NCBI RefSeq assembly: GCF_017876495.1
Contig: NZ_JAGIOB010000001.1
Coordinates: 930,001-994,000, forward strand
Source of the DNA: Microlunatus capsulatus
GTDB lineage: Bacteria; Actinomycetota; Actinomycetes; Propionibacteriales; Propionibacteriaceae
Direction of reading: 5' to 3'
DNA: 64,000 nucleotides
In this document: positions 1 through 9,820 of the stretch, one piece after another
Layout: each line of letters opens with the position of its first letter
Numbering within the stretch: the first letter of the stretch is position 1
Notes under the pieces: model-generated
What the model was told of the DNA's origin: nothing
Database searches by the model: none
What the model saw: the letters and a program-made list of their open reading frames with translations, nothing else
Made by a program: the position numbers and the translations under genes

Positions 1-15
1 GATGGAACTGAGGAC

Positions 16-1443
<1,428 letters not shown>

Positions 1444-1452
1444 CGGGGACGG

Positions 1453-1480
1453 CCGGGTCGGTGCTCGCGCGCCGACCCGG
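1453..1480 (+). terminator. Hairpin after otsA, probable terminator
   Basis: Nine-base perfect arms CCGGGTCGG and CCGACCCGG enclose a 10-nt loop, starting 10 nt after the otsA stop. There is no T-run, which is common for terminators in GC-rich actinomycetes. Confidence 0.5.
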
Positions 1481-1565
1481 GCGGACCGCCGCCGTGGCCC
1501 GGAGAAGACCCCGGGGACGCCGACGGCCGGGACCCGGAGGGGTCTCGGCCGTGGTGGAGGAGGAG

Positions 1566-1638
1566 CTCCCCCGACTGGACTCGAACCAGTAACCTGCCGG
1601 TTAACAGCCGGCTGCTCTGCCAATTGAGCTACAGGGGA
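1566..1638 (-). tRNA. tRNA-Asn (GTT anticodon)
   Basis: Read on the minus strand, the 73 nt fold as a cloverleaf. The acceptor stem pairs TCCCCTG with CGGGGGA (one G-T pair). The D-arm holds AGCTCAATTGGCAGAGC. The anticodon loop is CTGTTAACC with GTT, which reads Asn codons AAC/AAT. The T-arm carries GGTTCGAGTCC. CCA is not encoded, as is usual in actinomycetes. Confidence 0.95.
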
Positions 1639-1672
1639 TCGCGCTGGCGCGAGTCAGAACATTACCAGCCTC

Positions 1673-2212
1673 TCAGCGCATGTCGAACTCGGCCCGGGTC
1701 TGGGCCAGCGCGTCGTCGACGGCCTCCCGGACGCCGGGCGTCTGCCAGCTCAGCCCGCGGGTGAGGCTGGTGTGCCAGACCAGCGGTCCGCCCCCGGCGA
1801 GCGGGCGCCGCGCGCTGACGGTGACGCCGCGGTCGCCGGCCAGGGCGACGAACTGGCGGACGACGATGGTGGCCTCCACCCGCTCGCGGAACAGCTCGGG
1901 CAGCCGGCCGGGCTCGGCCAGCTCGACCTCGCCGCGGCGGCCGTCCAGCCGCACCCAGCTGAGCCGGCGCAGCTCGTCGTTCCAGCCGCCCCGCTCGATC
2001 TCGTGCCAGCCGACGTGCTGCCACCCGGCGCCGCCGCCGGTGGAGAGCACGGCCGGGCTGCCGACGACGAACCGGTCGTCCTCCCCCGCCCAGGCCAGGA
2101 TGCGGGCGGGCCGGCCCGGCTCCTCGCGCAGCGACGTCAGCCAGCCGGCGTGCGCGTCGGCCGGCAGCCCGCGCGAGCGCGACCACCAGCGGGTTCTCGT
2201 CGAGGTGGCCAT
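1673..2212 (-). CDS. Conserved hypothetical protein, cytosolic
   Basis: A 179-aa protein that I cannot name. It has no signal peptide or membrane segment. It is rich in Trp and Arg, with blocks such as GWHEIERGGWN and FRERVEATIVVRQFV, and looks like a compact beta-rich domain. It lies 30 nt downstream of the sigma factor gene on the same strand and may be cotranscribed with it. The ATG at 2212 is preferred because GGGGAGG sits 9 nt upstream. An ATG at 2221 has that site directly against it. Function is unknown. Confidence 0.7.
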   Translation of the reverse strand: MATSTRTRWWSRSRGLPADAHAGWLTSLREEPGRPARILAWAGEDDRFVVGSPAVLSTGGGAGWQHVGWHEIERGGWNDELRRLSWVRLDGRRGEVELAEPGRLPELFRERVEATIVVRQFVALAGDRGVTVSARRPLAGGGPLVWHTSLTRGLSWQTPGVREAVDDALAQTRAEFDMR

Positions 2213-2242
2213 GGAGCCCATCCTCCCCCGCCGGCCCAGGGC

Positions 2243-3130
2243 TCAGCCGCTCAGGTACCAGACCGCCGCCTGCGGGCAGACGTCCCGCAGCGCCTCGATC
2301 CCCTGCTGCTCGAGCCGGCGGACGCGGCCGGCCGACAGCCCCAGCTCCCGCCCGGTCGCGGCCAGGCTGAGGGGCTCGCCACCGCCGAACCCGCAGCGCA
2401 GCTCGAGCACCCGCCGGGTCAGCGGGTCGAGGGCGGCGAGCAGGGCGTGCACCTCCGACCGGGGGTCGGCGGGCTCCGTCGGCGCCGGCGCGGCCAGCAC
2501 GGCGGCGACCTCCTCGATCGGGGTCGGGACGGCGTGCGCCAGCAGCGCCCGCGTCCAGCCCGCGGAGCGACCCAGGGCGCCGGCGAGCTCGTCGGCCGTC
2601 GGCGGCCGGCCGAGCTCCTGGGTGAGGCCGGCCTCGACGCCCCGGGCGGCCCGGAGCTGCTCGGCCCGGCTGGTGGGCAGGTTCAGGGCGCCCAGGTGGC
2701 CGGCGCTGAGCGCCCCGACGGCCGAACGGACCCAGAACAGCGCGTAGGTCGAGAAGGTGGTGCCGCGGGTGTGGTCGTAGCGCTGGACGGCCGCCATCAG
2801 ACCCAGGCAGCCCTCCTGGAACAGGTCGGCCTCGGGCAGCCGGCTGCGGGCGGCGGTCTGGCCCGCGACCAGCGCCACCAGGCGGAGGTTGGCGCGGACG
2901 AAGCGGTGCCAGGCCCGGCGGCCCTGCTCCTCCACCGCGCGGAGCTCCTCCTCGGTGGCGTCGGCGAAACCCCCGCCGCGGCGCGCCTCGGCGGCCAGCA
3001 CGCCGGCCTCGATCGCGCGGGCGAGCACCGGCACCTCCTCGCCGCTCAGCAGCGGTTCGTCCAGCGCAGCCCGGCCCCTCGTCACCACCCCAGCCTGGGC
3101 TGGTGGGCCGCCCCCGGGACGGTCGTCCAC
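2243..3130 (-). CDS. RNA polymerase sigma-70 family factor (alternative)
   Basis: A sigma factor that would direct RNA polymerase to a promoter subset. Region 2 is clear (LRLVALVAGQTAARSR, then DLFQEGCLGLMAAVQRYD and FSTYALFWVRSAVG, about residues 80-145). Region 3 follows (LTQELGRPPTADELAGALG). Region 4 carries a helix-turn-helix near the C-terminus (LSLAATGRELGLSAGRVRRL). At 295 aa it lacks region 1.1 and the long N-terminus of the primary sigma, so it is a group 2/3-like alternative factor. The N-terminus is uncertain: GTG 3130 has GGGAGG only 2 nt away, and GTG codons near 3085 are alternatives. No anti-sigma factor is adjacent. Confidence 0.88.
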   Translation of the reverse strand: MDDRPGGGPPAQAGVVTRGRAALDEPLLSGEEVPVLARAIEAGVLAAEARRGGGFADATEEELRAVEEQGRRAWHRFVRANLRLVALVAGQTAARSRLPEADLFQEGCLGLMAAVQRYDHTRGTTFSTYALFWVRSAVGALSAGHLGALNLPTSRAEQLRAARGVEAGLTQELGRPPTADELAGALGRSAGWTRALLAHAVPTPIEEVAAVLAAPAPTEPADPRSEVHALLAALDPLTRRVLELRCGFGGGEPLSLAATGRELGLSAGRVRRLEQQGIEALRDVCPQAAVWYLSG

Positions 3131-3155
3131 AGCCTCCCGGCGGCGGACGCCGGGG

Positions 3156-5045
3156 CTACTCCAGCGCGCCGATGCTGCGGACCTGGAGCTGCTTGCGCCG
3201 GGCCTCCAGCACCACGAGCTCGGAGAACATCTGGTTGTAGCGCTGCTGCGCCTCGACCGGGTTGGTGCGCTGCAGCTTCGACTTGAGGTCGGCGATGGCG
3301 CGCATCACCGTCAGCAGCTGCAGCCCGGCGCTGTGCGCGACGACGAAGCGGGACGTCACCTCGCCCTGGACCGGCAGCGGCTCGACGGCGAGGGAGACGA
3401 TGAGCGAGCGGAGCTGCTCGTGCTCGGCGGCCGCCGTCATCCGGTGCACCCAGTCCCCGCCGGCCTCGCCCTCGGCCGCGGCCTCCTCGACGGCGGTGAA
3501 GACGGCGGCGTAGGCCGGGTGGGTGAAGTCGGTGACGGTGAGGCCGTCCCAGACACCGGGGAACAGCCCGGGCACCTGGATGAGGAGCTTCGTCGTCGCC
3601 CGCTCCAGCGCCAGCAGCCGGTCGTGCGGGTCGGGCAGCCGCGCCTCGGGGGCGGGCCGGCGCTCCGCCCGCTCCCCGTCCGGCGTCGGGGCGGGCGCCG
3701 GGGACGGCTCGGAAGTGCGGCGGCTGGAGCGGTTGGCCGCCCGGACCACCTCGCCGCGGACCTCCTCGACATCCATCCCCAGCAGCCCGGCCAGCTCGCG
3801 GGCGTAGCCGGTGACCAGGGAGGCGTCGCGGATGCTCGCCACCAGCGGCGCGGCCTCCCGCAGGGCCGACAGCCGGCCGTCGGCGCGGTCGAGGTCGTGC
3901 CGGGACAGCACGTTGGTCATCACGAAGCGGTACAGCGGCACCCGCCGCGCCACCAGCTCGCGGACGGCGGCCTCGCCGTGCTGCAGGCGCAGGTCGCAGG
4001 GGTCGAGGCCGGTCGGCTCGATGGCCACGTAGGTCTGGGCCAGGAAGTTCTGGTCGCCGCCGAACACCTTGAGCGCCGCCGCCTGGCCGGCCGCGTCGCC
4101 GTCGAAGGTGAAGATGACCTCGCCGTGGAAGGCGTCGTGGTCGCCCATCAGCCGGCGCAGCAGCCGCGCGTGGTCGTCGCCGAAGGCGGTCCCGCAGGAG
4201 GCGATGGCGGTGTCGACGCCGGAGAGGTGCGCCGCCATCACGTCGGTGTAGCCCTCGACGACGACCGCCTGGCTCTTGTGCCCGATCGGCTTGCGGGCCA
4301 GGTCCAGGCCGTAGAGGACGTGCGACTTCTTGTAGAGCGGGGTCTCGGGCGTGTTGAGGTACTTGGCCGGCATCCGGTCGTCGTCGAACAGCTTGCGCGC
4401 CCCGAAGCCGATGACCTGCTGGCCGGAGTCGCGGATGGGCCACAGCAGCCGGCTCTGGAAGAAGTCGTAGCCCGACTCCCGCACCAGCCCGCCGGCGACC
4501 AGCTCCTTGTCGCTGAACCCGCGGCCGCGCAGGTGCTGGGCCAGCACCCGGCCGCCGCGCGGGGCGAAGCCGACGCCGAACAGCTCGGCGGCGGCGCGGT
4601 CGAAGCCGCGCTGGGCCAGGAACTGCCGTCCGGCCAGGGCGTCGGGGCTGGCGAGCTGCTCGGAGTAGAACTCGGCGGCCGCGCGGTGGGCGTCCATCAG
4701 CCGCGAGCGCAGGCCGGGCTCGGGCCGGGGGCCGGAGTCCTCGGTGTAGCGCAGCTGGATGCCGACGCGGTCGGCCAGCCGCTCGATCGCCTCGGCGAAG
4801 CTGAGGTTGTCGATCTTCTGCATGAAGGTGATGACGTCGCCGCCCTCGCCGCAGCCGAAGCAGTAGTAGAAGCCGCGGGAGGGGGTGACCTGGAAGCTGG
4901 GCGTCTTCTCGTCGTGGAAGGGGCACAGGCCCTTGAGGGACCCGCCGCCCGCGTTCCGCAGGGCCACGTAGGACCCGATGACCTCGTCGATCCGGGCGCG
5001 TTCCCGGACGGTGACGACGTCCTCGTCGTTGATCCGGCCCGCCAC
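3156..5045 (-). CDS. dnaG: DNA primase
   Basis: Synthesises RNA primers at the replication fork in partnership with DnaB helicase. The N-terminal CHC2 zinc ribbon is seen as CPFH (about residue 41) and CFGC (about residue 64). The TOPRIM catalytic core shows [11 protein letters not shown] and [10 protein letters not shown] (about residues 260-320), giving the metal-binding Glu and Asp residues. A C-terminal helicase-interaction region follows a Pro/Ala-rich linker. The length of 629 aa is typical of actinobacterial DnaG. It sits upstream of the sigma factor on the same strand, a relic of the dnaG-sigma pairing seen in many bacteria. Confidence 0.97.
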   Translation of the reverse strand: MAGRINDEDVVTVRERARIDEVIGSYVALRNAGGGSLKGLCPFHDEKTPSFQVTPSRGFYYCFGCGEGGDVITFMQKIDNLSFAEAIERLADRVGIQLRYTEDSGPRPEPGLRSRLMDAHRAAAEFYSEQLASPDALAGRQFLAQRGFDRAAAELFGVGFAPRGGRVLAQHLRGRGFSDKELVAGGLVRESGYDFFQSRLLWPIRDSGQQVIGFGARKLFDDDRMPAKYLNTPETPLYKKSHVLYGLDLARKPIGHKSQAVVVEGYTDVMAAHLSGVDTAIASCGTAFGDDHARLLRRLMGDHDAFHGEVIFTFDGDAAGQAAALKVFGGDQNFLAQTYVAIEPTGLDPCDLRLQHGEAAVRELVARRVPLYRFVMTNVLSRHDLDRADGRLSALREAAPLVASIRDASLVTGYARELAGLLGMDVEEVRGEVVRAANRSSRRTSEPSPAPAPTPDGERAERRPAPEARLPDPHDRLLALERATTKLLIQVPGLFPGVWDGLTVTDFTHPAYAAVFTAVEEAAAEGEAGGDWVHRMTAAAEHEQLRSLIVSLAVEPLPVQGEVTSRFVVAHSAGLQLLTVMRAIADLKSKLQRTNPVEAQQRYNQMFSELVVLEARRKQLQVRSIGALE

Positions 5046-5098
5046 GCGCCCGAGTTTACGCGCCGGGGCCGCGGCTGCGGCCCGCGTAGGCTCGGCCC

Positions 5099-5542
5099 GT
5101 GCCCGCCGCCCCCGGATCCCCCGCCCCGACCGCCCCGCGGGACCGCCCGTGGCTGGTGTTCGACGGGGACTGCGCGTTCTGCACGACGAGCGCCACCTGG
5201 GTGGCGGAGCGGCTGCACCGCCCCTCGGGGCCCGACGCCCTCCTGGTGCCCTGGCAGTTCACCGACCTCGACGCGCTGGGCACGACGGCCGAGCGCGCGC
5301 AGACCGAGGTGCTCTGGGTGGAGCCCGACGGCGCCGTCGCCGGCGGTGCGGCCGCCTTCGCGGCCTGGCTGCGGTTCCGCGGCGGTGCCTACGCCCTGCT
5401 GGGCCGGGCGATGGGCCTCCCGCTCGTCCGGCCGGTGGCCGCCGCCGTCTACCGGCTGGTCGCCCGGAACCGGAGCCGGATGCCGGGCGGCACGCCCGCC
5501 TGCGCGCTGCCCCCGCCGGGCAGCGCCCCCGCCCCGCGCTGA
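5099..5542 (+). CDS. DCC-family thiol-disulfide oxidoreductase-like protein (DUF393)
   Basis: A small 147-aa protein with the DUF393 signature VFDGDCAFC at residues 20-28. Cys25 and Cys28 form a CxxC-like pair and the domain has a thioredoxin-like fold in the family. No signal peptide is seen. The start is GTG 5099, the only one that keeps the complete DGDC motif with a short Pro/Ala leader. It is divergent from dnaG and convergent with the HTTM membrane protein. DUF393 proteins often neighbour or fuse with HTTM proteins in bacteria, so a redox partnership is plausible but unproven. Confidence 0.85.
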   Translation: MPAAPGSPAPTAPRDRPWLVFDGDCAFCTTSATWVAERLHRPSGPDALLVPWQFTDLDALGTTAERAQTEVLWVEPDGAVAGGAAAFAAWLRFRGGAYALLGRAMGLPLVRPVAAAVYRLVARNRSRMPGGTPACALPPPGSAPAPR

Positions 5543-5557
5543 GCCGGCCGGGAGCCC

Positions 5558-6457
5558 TCAGGACGCGCGGACGTCCGCTGCGTCGACCACCCGCCCGGTC
5601 CGGGCCGCCCGGGCGGCGCGCCGCCGGTCCCACCACGCCGGCAGCCGCTCCAGCGGGGCGAAGGCGAGCCAGCAGACCAGCGTCGGCGCGAAGTGGATGT
5701 AGAGGATCGCGGCCGTGAAGACGTGGAAGCCCATCCAGAAGACCGCGGCGGCCAGCAGCGCCCGTCCCCGCAGCCAGAGCACGACGAGCGAGGTGAGCTC
5801 GGCGAGGAAGGCGAACCACTGCATCCCGCGCAGCAGGTCCGGGAAGGGCAGCAGGAACTGGCCCAGCCCGTGCGGCCGGCGGACGATCGCCCAGGTCAGG
5901 ATGAAGCTGTTCGGCCACGAGGTCAGGCTCCAGTCGCCGCTGCGGATCTTGGTCAGCGCCGAGAGGAAGTAGGTCGCGATCACCGCGACCTGCACGGTCT
6001 TGAGCACCCAGCCCGCCTGCCGGGACGACGTGGAGCACCGCCAGCGGTCCCGGACGACCCCGGCCGTGGGCAGCAGCCAGAGCGCGACCACGAAGGCCAG
6101 GTGGTCGTGGTCGACCTTGCCGTAGCTCATCCCGATCGCGGTCCACCAGGTGAAGGCGGCGGCGACCACGACGCCCGCGAGCCGGGGCAGCCGGTTCGCG
6201 GCCGCCACCAGCGAGCCGACGACGAGGACGACGTAGAGCGTGGTCGTGATCACCGGCGTGGGCGGCGGCAGCAGGAAGAGCCGCTCGACCATCAGCGGGG
6301 CGTAGAGGTCGGGCTGCCGGCTGAGCGGGACGGGGTCGGCGACGAAGAGGTGGATGTCGACGAGGACGAAGAGGTAGACGACGGTCCGGAGGACCGCGAC
6401 CCGGGCGTCGGGCAGGACGGGGGCGAACCAGCCGACGACGCGACCCGGGCCGGTCAC
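5558..6457 (-). CDS. HTTM-domain (vitamin K-dependent carboxylase-like) membrane protein
   Basis: A 299-aa polytopic inner-membrane protein with about seven hydrophobic segments. The segment around residues 160-176 (ATYFLSALTKIRSGDW) resembles the catalytic region of gamma-glutamyl carboxylase. Lys170 sits where the vitamin K-deprotonating Lys lies in the animal enzyme, by my recollection of that motif. Conserved histidines follow SYGK (His117 and His119). The GTG start at 6457 overlaps the stop of the upstream gene in GTGA, so translation is coupled. The bacterial HTTM substrate is generally unknown. It could act on quinones or as a structural protein instead. Confidence 0.8.
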   Translation of the reverse strand: MTGPGRVVGWFAPVLPDARVAVLRTVVYLFVLVDIHLFVADPVPLSRQPDLYAPLMVERLFLLPPPTPVITTTLYVVLVVGSLVAAANRLPRLAGVVVAAAFTWWTAIGMSYGKVDHDHLAFVVALWLLPTAGVVRDRWRCSTSSRQAGWVLKTVQVAVIATYFLSALTKIRSGDWSLTSWPNSFILTWAIVRRPHGLGQFLLPFPDLLRGMQWFAFLAELTSLVVLWLRGRALLAAAVFWMGFHVFTAAILYIHFAPTLVCWLAFAPLERLPAWWDRRRAARAARTGRVVDAADVRAS

Positions 6458-6912
6458 CGCGGCACCGTCCAGGTGGCCAGCTCGCGGCGGGACTCCCCCG
6501 TCGGCCGTCCGCGGGACAGCTCGGTGACGTCCTGGACCAGCCACACCTGCAGGACGGCGGGCTCCTCGGGGTGCCGGCTGCTCCAGCCCTCGACGACGCC
6601 GCGGAGCAGCGACGGGTCCTCGGTGATGGCCGGGATCCGCGCCTCCACCTCGGCGCGGCTGATGCCGGCGGTGCTGACCCGGAGCGGCAGCTCGACGCGG
6701 CGGCCGTCGGCCAGCCGCCCCTCGACGCGGGTGATGAGGATGGTGTCGTCGGCCGGCGGGGAGAACGCGTACTGCGACATCGGCCCGAACGGCCAGACGT
6801 CGTCGCTCATCCGCAGCGAGCCGTTGACGAGCAGCCCGATGCCCAGCAGCGCGACGACCACCCGCCAGGCGAGGCCGGTCCGGCCGATCGGACGGACGGC
6901 CGACGCGCTCAC
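6454..6912 (-). CDS. Small single-pass membrane protein, HTTM partner
   Basis: A 152-aa protein with one N-terminal membrane anchor (about residues 14-34, WRVVVALLGIGLLVNGSLRM) and a hydrophilic remainder predicted outside. The sequence around residue 40 (DDVWPFGPMSQYAF) resembles proteins found beside HTTM genes in actinomycetes. Its GTG start at 6912 overlaps the LarA-like stop by GTGA, and its own stop overlaps the HTTM start the same way. This strict coupling suggests an equimolar complex. I do not recognise a catalytic motif. Confidence 0.75.
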   Translation of the reverse strand: MSASAVRPIGRTGLAWRVVVALLGIGLLVNGSLRMSDDVWPFGPMSQYAFSPPADDTILITRVEGRLADGRRVELPLRVSTAGISRAEVEARIPAITEDPSLLRGVVEGWSSRHPEEPAVLQVWLVQDVTELSRGRPTGESRRELATWTVPR

Positions 6913-8216
6913 CCGACCACCGGGACGACGTAGGGGCCGTCGGGGATGACGGCGACGCCCCGGTCGCCGGTGCGGTCCATGCTGGCCTGCACGGCGGCGG
7001 TGAGGTCGTCGACGACCCGGACAGCCGTCAGCGGGTGGTCCTGCGCCGCGAGCCCGGTGCTGTAGAGCTCGACGCGGCCGTGCCGGACGGCCTTGAGCTG
7101 CATCTCGCTCTGCCACTCGTCGACGTCGGCGAACTCCTTGCCGACGAGGGTGGCCAGGAAGGCGTCGGGGCCGAGGGTGGCCAGCCGCTGCTGGGCCGCC
7201 CGGAACTCCGGCGAGCCGAACCCCTCCGAGCACTCCGAGGCGATGATCAGCGTGCCGCCCGGGGCGAGCACGTCCAGCGGGGTGACCATGCCCTTGACGG
7301 TCTGGTAGTAGGTCTTGTCCAGCGGGTAGCCGGCGGCGGAGGTGAGCACCGTGCCGAACCGCCGGCCCAGCGGCACCCGGACCGCGGCAGCGACCACGTC
7401 GACGACGGCCTGGTGGCTGGCGACCACCTCGCCGAAGCCGACGTGCACCAGCCGGCGCTCCTCGTCGACCACGGTGCTGAGGCCGTAGACGTCGCCCAGC
7501 AGGCGCACGATCTCCAGCTGCTCCTCGTGCAGCGGGTTGCCCTCGAGCGTGCACTGGACGGCCCGGGGGTCCTCCATGAACCGCGCGGAGTGGAAGGTGC
7601 GGATGGTCGTGTGGTGGGCCACGCCGGGCGCGATCACCTTGCGACCGCCCGACCAGCCGGCCATGAAGTGCGGCTCCACGAGGCCGGTGACGATCTTGAG
7701 GTCGGCGTCGGTGAAGCGGCGGTCCAGGGAGACCGGCGTGCCCCGCGTCGCCGTCACGCCCAGGGAGCGGTGGGCGGCGTCGTCGCGGGCGTCGTGGTTC
7801 TCCACCCGCACGTGCTCGAGCACCCACGGATCGCCGACCAGCTCGGCCAGCTCGTCGCCGAGGTTGGGCCGGTGCAGGCCGGTGGCGACCAGGATCGTGA
7901 CGGCCTCCAGCGGCACCCCGGCTGCGGTGACCTGCTCGACGAGCGGCCGCAGGAACAGCCCGTTGGGCACCGGCCGGGTGATGTCGCAGATGAGGATGCA
8001 GGCGCTCCGCCGGTCCCGGGCCAGCTCGGCCAGCGGCGGCGAGCCGACGGGGTGGGCGAGCGCGTCGGCGACGGCGGCGGCCGGGTCGGGCAGCGGGGGC
8101 AGCGGCCGCTGCCGGACGACGGTCGGCTCGCAGACGGGCGGCAGCGCCACGTCGAGCCGGCCGCGGCCGTAGGCGAGGGCGACCTCGCGCACGTCGCCGG
8201 CCAGGGTGCTGGTCAC
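6909..8216 (-). CDS. LarA-like nickel-pincer racemase/epimerase
   Basis: A 435-aa member of the lactate racemase family (DUF2088). These enzymes racemise or epimerise 2-hydroxyacids with a nickel-pincer nucleotide cofactor bound to Lys. Residues equivalent to the Lactobacillus enzyme are present: Arg81 (DITRPVP), His115 (ATGLHRP), His183 (EPHFMAG), Lys193 (GGRKVI) and His209 (RTFHSARF). The spacing from His183 to Lys193 to His209 matches the 174/184/200 spacing of L. plantarum LarA exactly. No larB, larC or larE cofactor genes lie in the window. GTG 8216 is chosen because GAGGAG lies 7 nt upstream. Substrate unknown. Confidence 0.88.
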   Translation of the reverse strand: MTSTLAGDVREVALAYGRGRLDVALPPVCEPTVVRQRPLPPLPDPAAAVADALAHPVGSPPLAELARDRRSACILICDITRPVPNGLFLRPLVEQVTAAGVPLEAVTILVATGLHRPNLGDELAELVGDPWVLEHVRVENHDARDDAAHRSLGVTATRGTPVSLDRRFTDADLKIVTGLVEPHFMAGWSGGRKVIAPGVAHHTTIRTFHSARFMEDPRAVQCTLEGNPLHEEQLEIVRLLGDVYGLSTVVDEERRLVHVGFGEVVASHQAVVDVVAAAVRVPLGRRFGTVLTSAAGYPLDKTYYQTVKGMVTPLDVLAPGGTLIIASECSEGFGSPEFRAAQQRLATLGPDAFLATLVGKEFADVDEWQSEMQLKAVRHGRVELYSTGLAAQDHPLTAVRVVDDLTAAVQASMDRTGDRGVAVIPDGPYVVPVVG

Positions 8217-8301
8217 CAGGGAACTCCTCAGACGCTCGCGCGGGCGGGCCCGCGACCCGGTCATCGTACGGGCCCGCTGCGCAGGGCTGGGAGGATGAGG
8301 T

Positions 8302-9060
8302 GTGCCCGCCCAGCCCGGCGCGCCGCTGCTGGTGGCGCTCGTCGTCCTCGTCCTCGTGGCCGTCGGCGCGTCGACCGTCGGCGGCCTGCGGACGGGTCGC
8401 TCCATCGCCACCGCCGCCCTGCGCGCCGTCGTGCAGCTGGGGCTGGTCGCGCTGGTCATCACCGCGGTGCTGAGCCACCTGGCCTGGTCGGCGCTGTTCG
8501 CGCTGGCCATGTTCGCCGTGGCCACGGCCACCTCGGCCCGTCGGGTCGAGGCACCCCGCTGCTGGCCGTGGGTGGCGCTGGCCCTCGCGGCCGGGGTGGT
8601 GCCGGTGCTCGCCGTGGTGTTCGCCTCGGGCGCGGTGCCCTGGGACGGCGCCTCGCTGGTCCCGGTGGCCGGGATCATCATCGGCGGCACCATGTCGGCG
8701 CACTCCCTGGCCGGGCGCCGGGCCTTCGCGGCGCTGCGCGACGAGATCGGCACCTACGAGGCCGGGCTGTCCATCGGGCTCCGTCGGCCGCAGGCGATCA
8801 GCGAGGTCGTCGAGCGGCGGCTGCCCGAGGCCCTGGTGCCCGGCCTCGACCAGACCCGGACCGTCGGCCTGGTCACCCTGCCCGGCGCCTTCGTCGGCGT
8901 GCTGCTCGGCGGCGGCACCCCGCTGCAGGCCGGCGCGGCCCAGCTGCTCGTGCTGGTCGGCCTCCTCGCCGCGCAGACGGTCACCGTCGTCGTCGCGCAC
9001 CAGCTGGTCCGCGCCGCACGGCTCCTGCCGCCCGACCTCGCGGAGCGGCTGGTCCCCTGA
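8302..9060 (+). CDS. FetB-like ABC permease (UPF0014)
   Basis: A 252-aa membrane protein with six to seven hydrophobic segments. The UPF0014/FetB signature runs AALRAVVQLGLVALVI near residue 35, GIIIGGTMSAHSLAGRR near 125 and GLVTLPGAFVGVLLGGGTPL near 190. In E. coli FetB pairs with the ATPase FetA in iron homeostasis. No ATPase gene is adjacent here, so the partner must be elsewhere. It is divergent from the LarA-like operon. The substrate (iron or another metal) is inferred from family only. Confidence 0.85.
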   Translation: MPAQPGAPLLVALVVLVLVAVGASTVGGLRTGRSIATAALRAVVQLGLVALVITAVLSHLAWSALFALAMFAVATATSARRVEAPRCWPWVALALAAGVVPVLAVVFASGAVPWDGASLVPVAGIIIGGTMSAHSLAGRRAFAALRDEIGTYEAGLSIGLRRPQAISEVVERRLPEALVPGLDQTRTVGLVTLPGAFVGVLLGGGTPLQAGAAQLLVLVGLLAAQTVTVVVAHQLVRAARLLPPDLAERLVP

Positions 9061-9071
9061 GGACCCGTGGC

Positions 9072-9190
9072 CGGGCTCAGCGCCCTTCGACAGGCTCAGG
9101 GAGCGGGGTCCGAGAGGCCCGTCGACGGGCTCATGGGGCGGGGTCGGGGGCCCTTCGACAAGCTCATGGAGCGGAGTCGTGTGCTCAGGG
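9072..9190. repeat. Dispersed repeat cluster (CCTTCGACAGGCTCAGG family)
   Basis: Three degenerate direct copies of about 34 nt lie between fetB-like and the cupin gene. Each reads like CCCTTCGACAGGCTCAGGG followed by AGCGGRGTC; the second and third copies have GGCTCATGG and AGCTCATGG variants. The same unit recurs near 14344, 42870, 51311 and 63384. Confidence 0.85.
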
Positions 9191-9198
9191 CGCGTCGG

Positions 9199-9681
9199 CT
9201 AGCTGCGGCGGCAACGCGGCGGGTCGACGTTCTCGCGCAGGGGCGCGCCGACGGGCACGACCTGGGTGATCCGCAGCACCGCGGGCTCGGTGGCCGAGGG
9301 GTTCACGACGAGGTGCGGGGCCACCTCCGTGAAGGACTGGCCGGCCCGCCAGGTGTTCGACCGGCAGCCGACCCGCTGGACGACGGTACCGCTCTCCACC
9401 GTGGCCAGGACGACGCCCGGGTGCTGGTGCCAGCCCGACTCCGCGAGCGCCGGGTAGGTCAGCGTGAAGGTGCGGACGGTGGCGTCCTCGCGCGTGCGCA
9501 GGGCGATGCCGTCCTGCCGCGCCCGGGTGCCGCCGTCCAGGGTGCCGGTGACCACCGGCCCCGGGGTGGGCGCCGGGGGCGGCGGGGCCGGCGAGGGTCC
9601 GGGCGCTGCCACCGCGGTGGTCGCCACCAGCACCCCCACCGCCACCGTCACGCCTGCTGCTGCTGCTGCCAGGGCCCGCAT
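9199..9681 (-). CDS. Secreted cupin-domain protein
   Basis: A 160-aa exported protein. Residues 1-26 form a signal peptide (MRALAAAAAGVTVAVGVLVA then AVA), followed by a Pro-rich spacer of about 20 residues. The cupin barrel shows ESGWHQHPGVVLATVESGTV near residue 85 and a second strand set with EVAPHLVVNPS. The two His of the HQH motif could bind a metal, but substrate is unknown. ATG 9681 is preferred because GGAGGA lies just upstream and it opens a clean signal sequence. It stands alone between a repeat cluster and the alpha-galactosidase gene. Confidence 0.82.
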   Translation of the reverse strand: MRALAAAAAGVTVAVGVLVATTAVAAPGPSPAPPPPAPTPGPVVTGTLDGGTRARQDGIALRTREDATVRTFTLTYPALAESGWHQHPGVVLATVESGTVVQRVGCRSNTWRAGQSFTEVAPHLVVNPSATEPAVLRITQVVPVGAPLRENVDPPRCRRS

Positions 9682-9820
9682 GTCTCCTCCAGCCGTCCGG
9701 GGTCGTGTGCCGACCAGTCTCGGGCGACCGGTCGGCGACACGCCAGGTCGGCGCAGAGGTGCAGGATCCTCCGCCGGGCGGGGTGCGGAGGGCAGTTCTC
9801 CACACCCCGGCCGACGTCGC

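Noticed and set aside
1566-1638. Attachment site for an integrated element at the tRNA-Asn gene
   Set aside because: No integrase gene and no second copy of the tRNA 3' end was seen in the window.
2243-3130. Primary sigma factor (RpoD/SigA)
   Set aside because: Although next to dnaG, it is only 295 aa, lacks region 1.1 and has diverged regions 2.4 and 4.2.
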